A stretch of 15,990 bases of DNA from an uncultured Oscillibacter sp. (lineage in GTDB: Bacteria; Bacillota; Clostridia; Oscillospirales; Oscillospiraceae): the NCBI GenBank assembly GCA_902490355.1, contig CABUDN010000048.1, forward strand, positions 1 through 15,990, in the 5' to 3' direction. Position 1 is the first letter of the stretch. Each line of letters starts with the position of its first letter. Below the pieces are notes generated by a model, which ran no database searches, was not told the DNA's origin, and saw only the letters and a list, made by a program, of their open reading frames with translations. The position numbers were made by a program, and so were the translations under genes. Below are positions 14,176 through 15,990 of the stretch, one piece after another.

Positions 14176-14817
14176 ATGACGGCAACCGTACAGCATTTTA
14201 CAGGGAAAACCAGATACCGCGCGGCACGGCATTATACAGCGGCCGAGCTGACCGAGCTGTTCTTCGCCTTCTCGGTGGCCGGCTGGCTGTGGGAGGTCGG
14301 GCTGCATCTGGTGCTGGAGGGCGGGCTGGTCAACCGCGGCACCATGCTCGGCCCGTGGCTGCCGATCTACGGCGCAGGCGGGGTGCTGGCAGTCCTGCTG
14401 CTGCGCCGCTTTTCGGACAGGCCCCTGCTGACGTTCGCGCTGGGCACGGCGCTGTGCACCGTGATCGAATACGGGACAGGAAAATACCTGCTCGCGGTAT
14501 ATGGCCTGCGCTGGTGGGATTACAGCATGTACCCTTTGAACATCGACGGGCTGGTCAGCCCGCTGACCTCGCTTTTGTTCGGGCTGGGCTGCTGCGCGGC
14601 GGTCTATTGGGCAGGCCCGGCGCTGGCGGACCGGTTCGCGCGGCTGACCCGGCGGCAGGCGCACGCGCTGTGCGCGGCGCTGCTCGTGCTGTTTGCGCTG
14701 GATTTTGTCTGGTCGGCCGTACACCCGAACACGGACGCGGGCGCAGCCGAACCATACGGCGGCATGACCGTGGTCGAGCCGGACGAGATCGGCCTGTTGC
14801 CGCACAATTTACTGTAA
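14176..14817 (+). CDS. Membrane protein resembling putative ABC transporter permease PF06541
   Basis: A 213-residue protein with about five helices. The family is suggested by AGWLWEVGLHLVLEGGLVNR, then GPWLPIYGAGGVLAVLLLR, the IEYGTGKYLL segment and the WWDYSMYPLNIDGLVSP loop: a Gly-rich P-x-Y-G motif, then a WWDYS-type loop in which an Arg/Asn/Gly follows. This pattern is typical of the PF06541 (DUF1113) group, whose function is unknown despite the ABC-permease name. ATG 14176 follows AAAGGAGGGG by 5 bases; the ATG at 14149 would place that site inside the gene. It is monocistronic, ending in the hairpin at 14828-14879. Confidence 0.85.
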   Translation: MTATVQHFTGKTRYRAARHYTAAELTELFFAFSVAGWLWEVGLHLVLEGGLVNRGTMLGPWLPIYGAGGVLAVLLLRRFSDRPLLTFALGTALCTVIEYGTGKYLLAVYGLRWWDYSMYPLNIDGLVSPLTSLLFGLGCCAAVYWAGPALADRFARLTRRQAHALCAALLVLFALDFVWSAVHPNTDAGAAEPYGGMTVVEPDEIGLLPHNLL

Positions 14818-14822
14818 TATGC

Positions 14823-14851
14823 TTGCGCGCGCCCCGCTTCTCTGCTATGAT
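14823..14851 (+). promoter_or_regulatory. Promoter of the zinc-ribbon gene, embedded in a terminator stem
   Basis: TTGCGC (14823-14828) and TATGAT (14846-14851) lie 17 bases apart. The -10 sits in the loop of the terminator hairpin that ends the preceding gene. Transcription would begin near 14858 and give a leader of only about 22 bases. Confidence 0.5.
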
Positions 14852-14879
14852 GAAGGCAGAGAAGGGGGGCGCGTTTTTT
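14828..14879 (+). terminator. Strong terminator of the PF06541-like gene
   Basis: CGCGCCCC (14828-14835) and CTTCTCTGC (14837-14845) pair with GCAGAGAAG (14856-14864) and GGGGCGCG (14866-14873), leaving one mismatch and a 10-base loop, followed by six T (14874-14879). It runs directly into the ATG at 14880, and the right arm contains the only candidate ribosome-binding site (AAGGGGGG, 14862-14869) of the next gene. Confidence 0.85.
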
Positions 14880-15752
14880 ATGAAATGCCAGCATTGCGGG
14901 ATCAACTTTGACGACAGCGAACGCGAATGCCCGATTTGCGGCGCGCGTGCGGGCAGCCGCGGCCGTTTGGGGGATGGCGCAAAGGCCATACGTCCGCGCA
15001 GCAGGGAACGCGACAGTGCGGAGGGCGGCGCGTATCCCTCGTATCCCTCGAAAAGCAAGCCGGTCAGGGCACGCAAGGCCAGGGCGAGCGTAAAGCCCAT
15101 CCGGGAGAACAAAAAGCGCAGCAAGGGGAAGGTCGCGGCGATCGTGGCCGCTGCCGCTGTGCTCATCAACTTTGTGCCGCTGCTGACCGACCTGTTTGAC
15201 AATTTCGCCGATTCTGTCAGCACCTATCAGTTTGATTCGGCGGTCGGCGAGGTACAGGAGGATCTGTACTACGTCCCGGGCGAAAGCTATACATATGATC
15301 CGGACCATTACCAGTCCGTCTACGCCGCGCTGTATGACCTGACCGGCGGGTATGCCGCCGCCGCCCTGTCGGACGGCTCGGTCCTCGAGCTGGATGTGCA
15401 GCCGGGCGATATGGGCGACTATACGCTCATCATGCAGGACGGGACCGGGGCCTATCTGGAGACCGGCTATACCTGGTGTTCGTATAACTACCCGGAGGAA
15501 GAGATGTATAACGAGGCCTATCCTCCCGACCGGTACGACTGCTTTACCCTGTGCCTGACCATGGATGGCAATTCCTATGAAGGCGAACAGGGTAGCCTGC
15601 CCGAGCGCTATGCGCTTGATGAATACGGGGAACGCTGGTTTCTCCTGTATTATGCGCCGGAGACCGGCGCGGTGGTGCTGGAGGTCATGGACGGGAGCGG
15701 CCTGTTCGGCGCGGATGAATTTGTGTCCTTCGAGCCGCTGGAAAACGGATAA
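14880..15752 (+). CDS. Zinc-ribbon protein with single membrane span and extracytoplasmic domain
   Basis: A 290-residue protein. It begins with a four-cysteine zinc ribbon (CQHC at 3-6, CPIC at 17-20). A basic, low-complexity linker follows (about 22-84, containing the repeat YPSYPS from a 9-base tandem repeat at 15031-15048), then one hydrophobic helix (KVAAIVAAAAVLINFVPLL, about 84-102) and an acidic, Tyr/Asp-rich domain of about 185 residues. This is the layout of Firmicute zinc-ribbon membrane proteins with an outside beta-rich domain; no enzyme motif is seen and the function is unknown. ATG 14880 touches the preceding terminator's T-run. There is no partner gene; GCG-rich codons match the chromosomal flank. 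Confidence 0.85.
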   Translation: MKCQHCGINFDDSERECPICGARAGSRGRLGDGAKAIRPRSRERDSAEGGAYPSYPSKSKPVRARKARASVKPIRENKKRSKGKVAAIVAAAAVLINFVPLLTDLFDNFADSVSTYQFDSAVGEVQEDLYYVPGESYTYDPDHYQSVYAALYDLTGGYAAAALSDGSVLELDVQPGDMGDYTLIMQDGTGAYLETGYTWCSYNYPEEEMYNEAYPPDRYDCFTLCLTMDGNSYEGEQGSLPERYALDEYGERWFLLYYAPETGAVVLEVMDGSGLFGADEFVSFEPLENG

Positions 15753-15821
15753 CAAAAACTTCTGCGCCGCAGCGCGCGTAAAATGGAAAATCAGGGATAG
15801 GGGCCTGCGGGCTATAAAAGA

Positions 15822-15860
15822 CGACTCCGGATCTCGCCTTACAGGCGCGATCCGGAGTCG
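15822..15860 (-). terminator. Long hairpin downstream of the zinc-ribbon gene
   Basis: CGACTCCGGATC (15822-15833) mirrors GATCCGGAGTCG (15849-15860), with an inner CGCC/GGCG stem and a single mismatch. On the minus strand it is followed by TCTTTT, a terminator pattern; on the plus strand there is no T-run but the palindrome GCAAATTTGC. It lies 70 bases past the zinc-ribbon stop and may serve both strands. Confidence 0.6.
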
Positions 15861-15869
15861 CAAATTTGC

Positions 15870-15944
15870 ATGAAAGCGTGGTTTGAGCAGCGGCTGTTCG
15901 GGAAAACGTACGTTCCGGCAGCCTTGGAAAAGGAAGCAGAAGGC
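15870..15944 (+). CDS. Possible start of an unknown gene, cut by adapter sequence
   Basis: Twenty-five codons from ATG 15870 read MKAWFEQRLFGKTYVPAALE and then KEAEG before adapter sequence begins. The amino-acid composition looks like real protein and the frame is open, but the upstream ribosome-binding site is weak (GGAG 12 bases away, in the arm of the preceding hairpin). No family can be assigned. Confidence 0.35.
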
Positions 15945-15990
15945 AGATCGGAAGAGCGTCGTGTAGGGAAAGAGTGTAGATCTCGGTGGT
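15945..15990. other. Illumina TruSeq adapter contamination
   Basis: From AGATCGGAAGAGCGTCGTGT (15945-15964) through GTAGATCTCGGTGGT at the end, the sequence matches the reverse complement of the Illumina universal adapter. It is not genomic DNA; the genuine contig ends at 15944. Confidence 0.97.

Noticed and set aside
14604..15863. 419-residue minus-strand open frame across the last two genes
   Set aside because: Antisense to two well-supported genes with terminator and start signals on the plus strand; no domain seen.

Overview
The window looks like a chromosomal contig end from a fairly GC-rich, low-GC-lineage Firmicute, most likely a gut Clostridia of the Oscillospirales type. The evidence is AGGAGG ribosome-binding sites at almost every gene, perfect sigma-A promoters (TTGACA-N17-TATAAT), GTG and TTG starts, and the gene families present. 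This placement is inference. The last 46 bases (15945-15990) are not biological: they match the reverse complement of the Illumina TruSeq adapter, so the assembly ends in adapter sequence.

Layout: 1-750 is non-coding and packed with short perfect hairpins. Next comes prfC (release factor 3, +, 751-2346) with its terminator. Positions about 2.45-11.25 kb form an accessory block whose genes favour GCC/CTG/GGC codons, whereas the flanking genes favour GCG. The block holds, in order: a TetR regulator and one exporter-type ABC transporter (both -), the latter broken by two frameshifts; a CsoR-family repressor (+) and a CPC-type P1B ATPase (+), each with its own promoter and matching operators; convergently, a minus-strand operon of a 26-residue membrane peptide, an 87-residue glycine-zipper protein and a second P1B ATPase with SCA in place of CPC and an arginine-rich N-terminus; and upstream of that an AraC-family regulator (-). 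From 11.4 kb the sequence returns to chromosome-like genes: a small membrane protein (-), a YtrA-type GntR/ABC ATPase/permease operon (+), a PF06541-like membrane protein (+), a zinc-ribbon membrane-anchored protein (+), and the first 25 codons of another reading frame cut off by the adapter.

How it fits together: the accessory block reads as a metal-handling island. The CsoR-like protein probably represses itself and the CPC ATPase through ATACC-N6-GGTAT operators. A different inverted repeat, GTTAG-N6-CTAAC, occurs three times: before the ABC gene, before the AraC gene, and after a strong promoter at the block's right edge. It looks like the operator of a separate, probably iron- or metal-responsive, regulator not encoded here. 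The peptide/glycine-zipper/SCA-ATPase operon resembles the fez (ferrosome, iron-storage organelle) gene sets, and is the most interesting candidate system in the window; that identification is by recalled family resemblance only.
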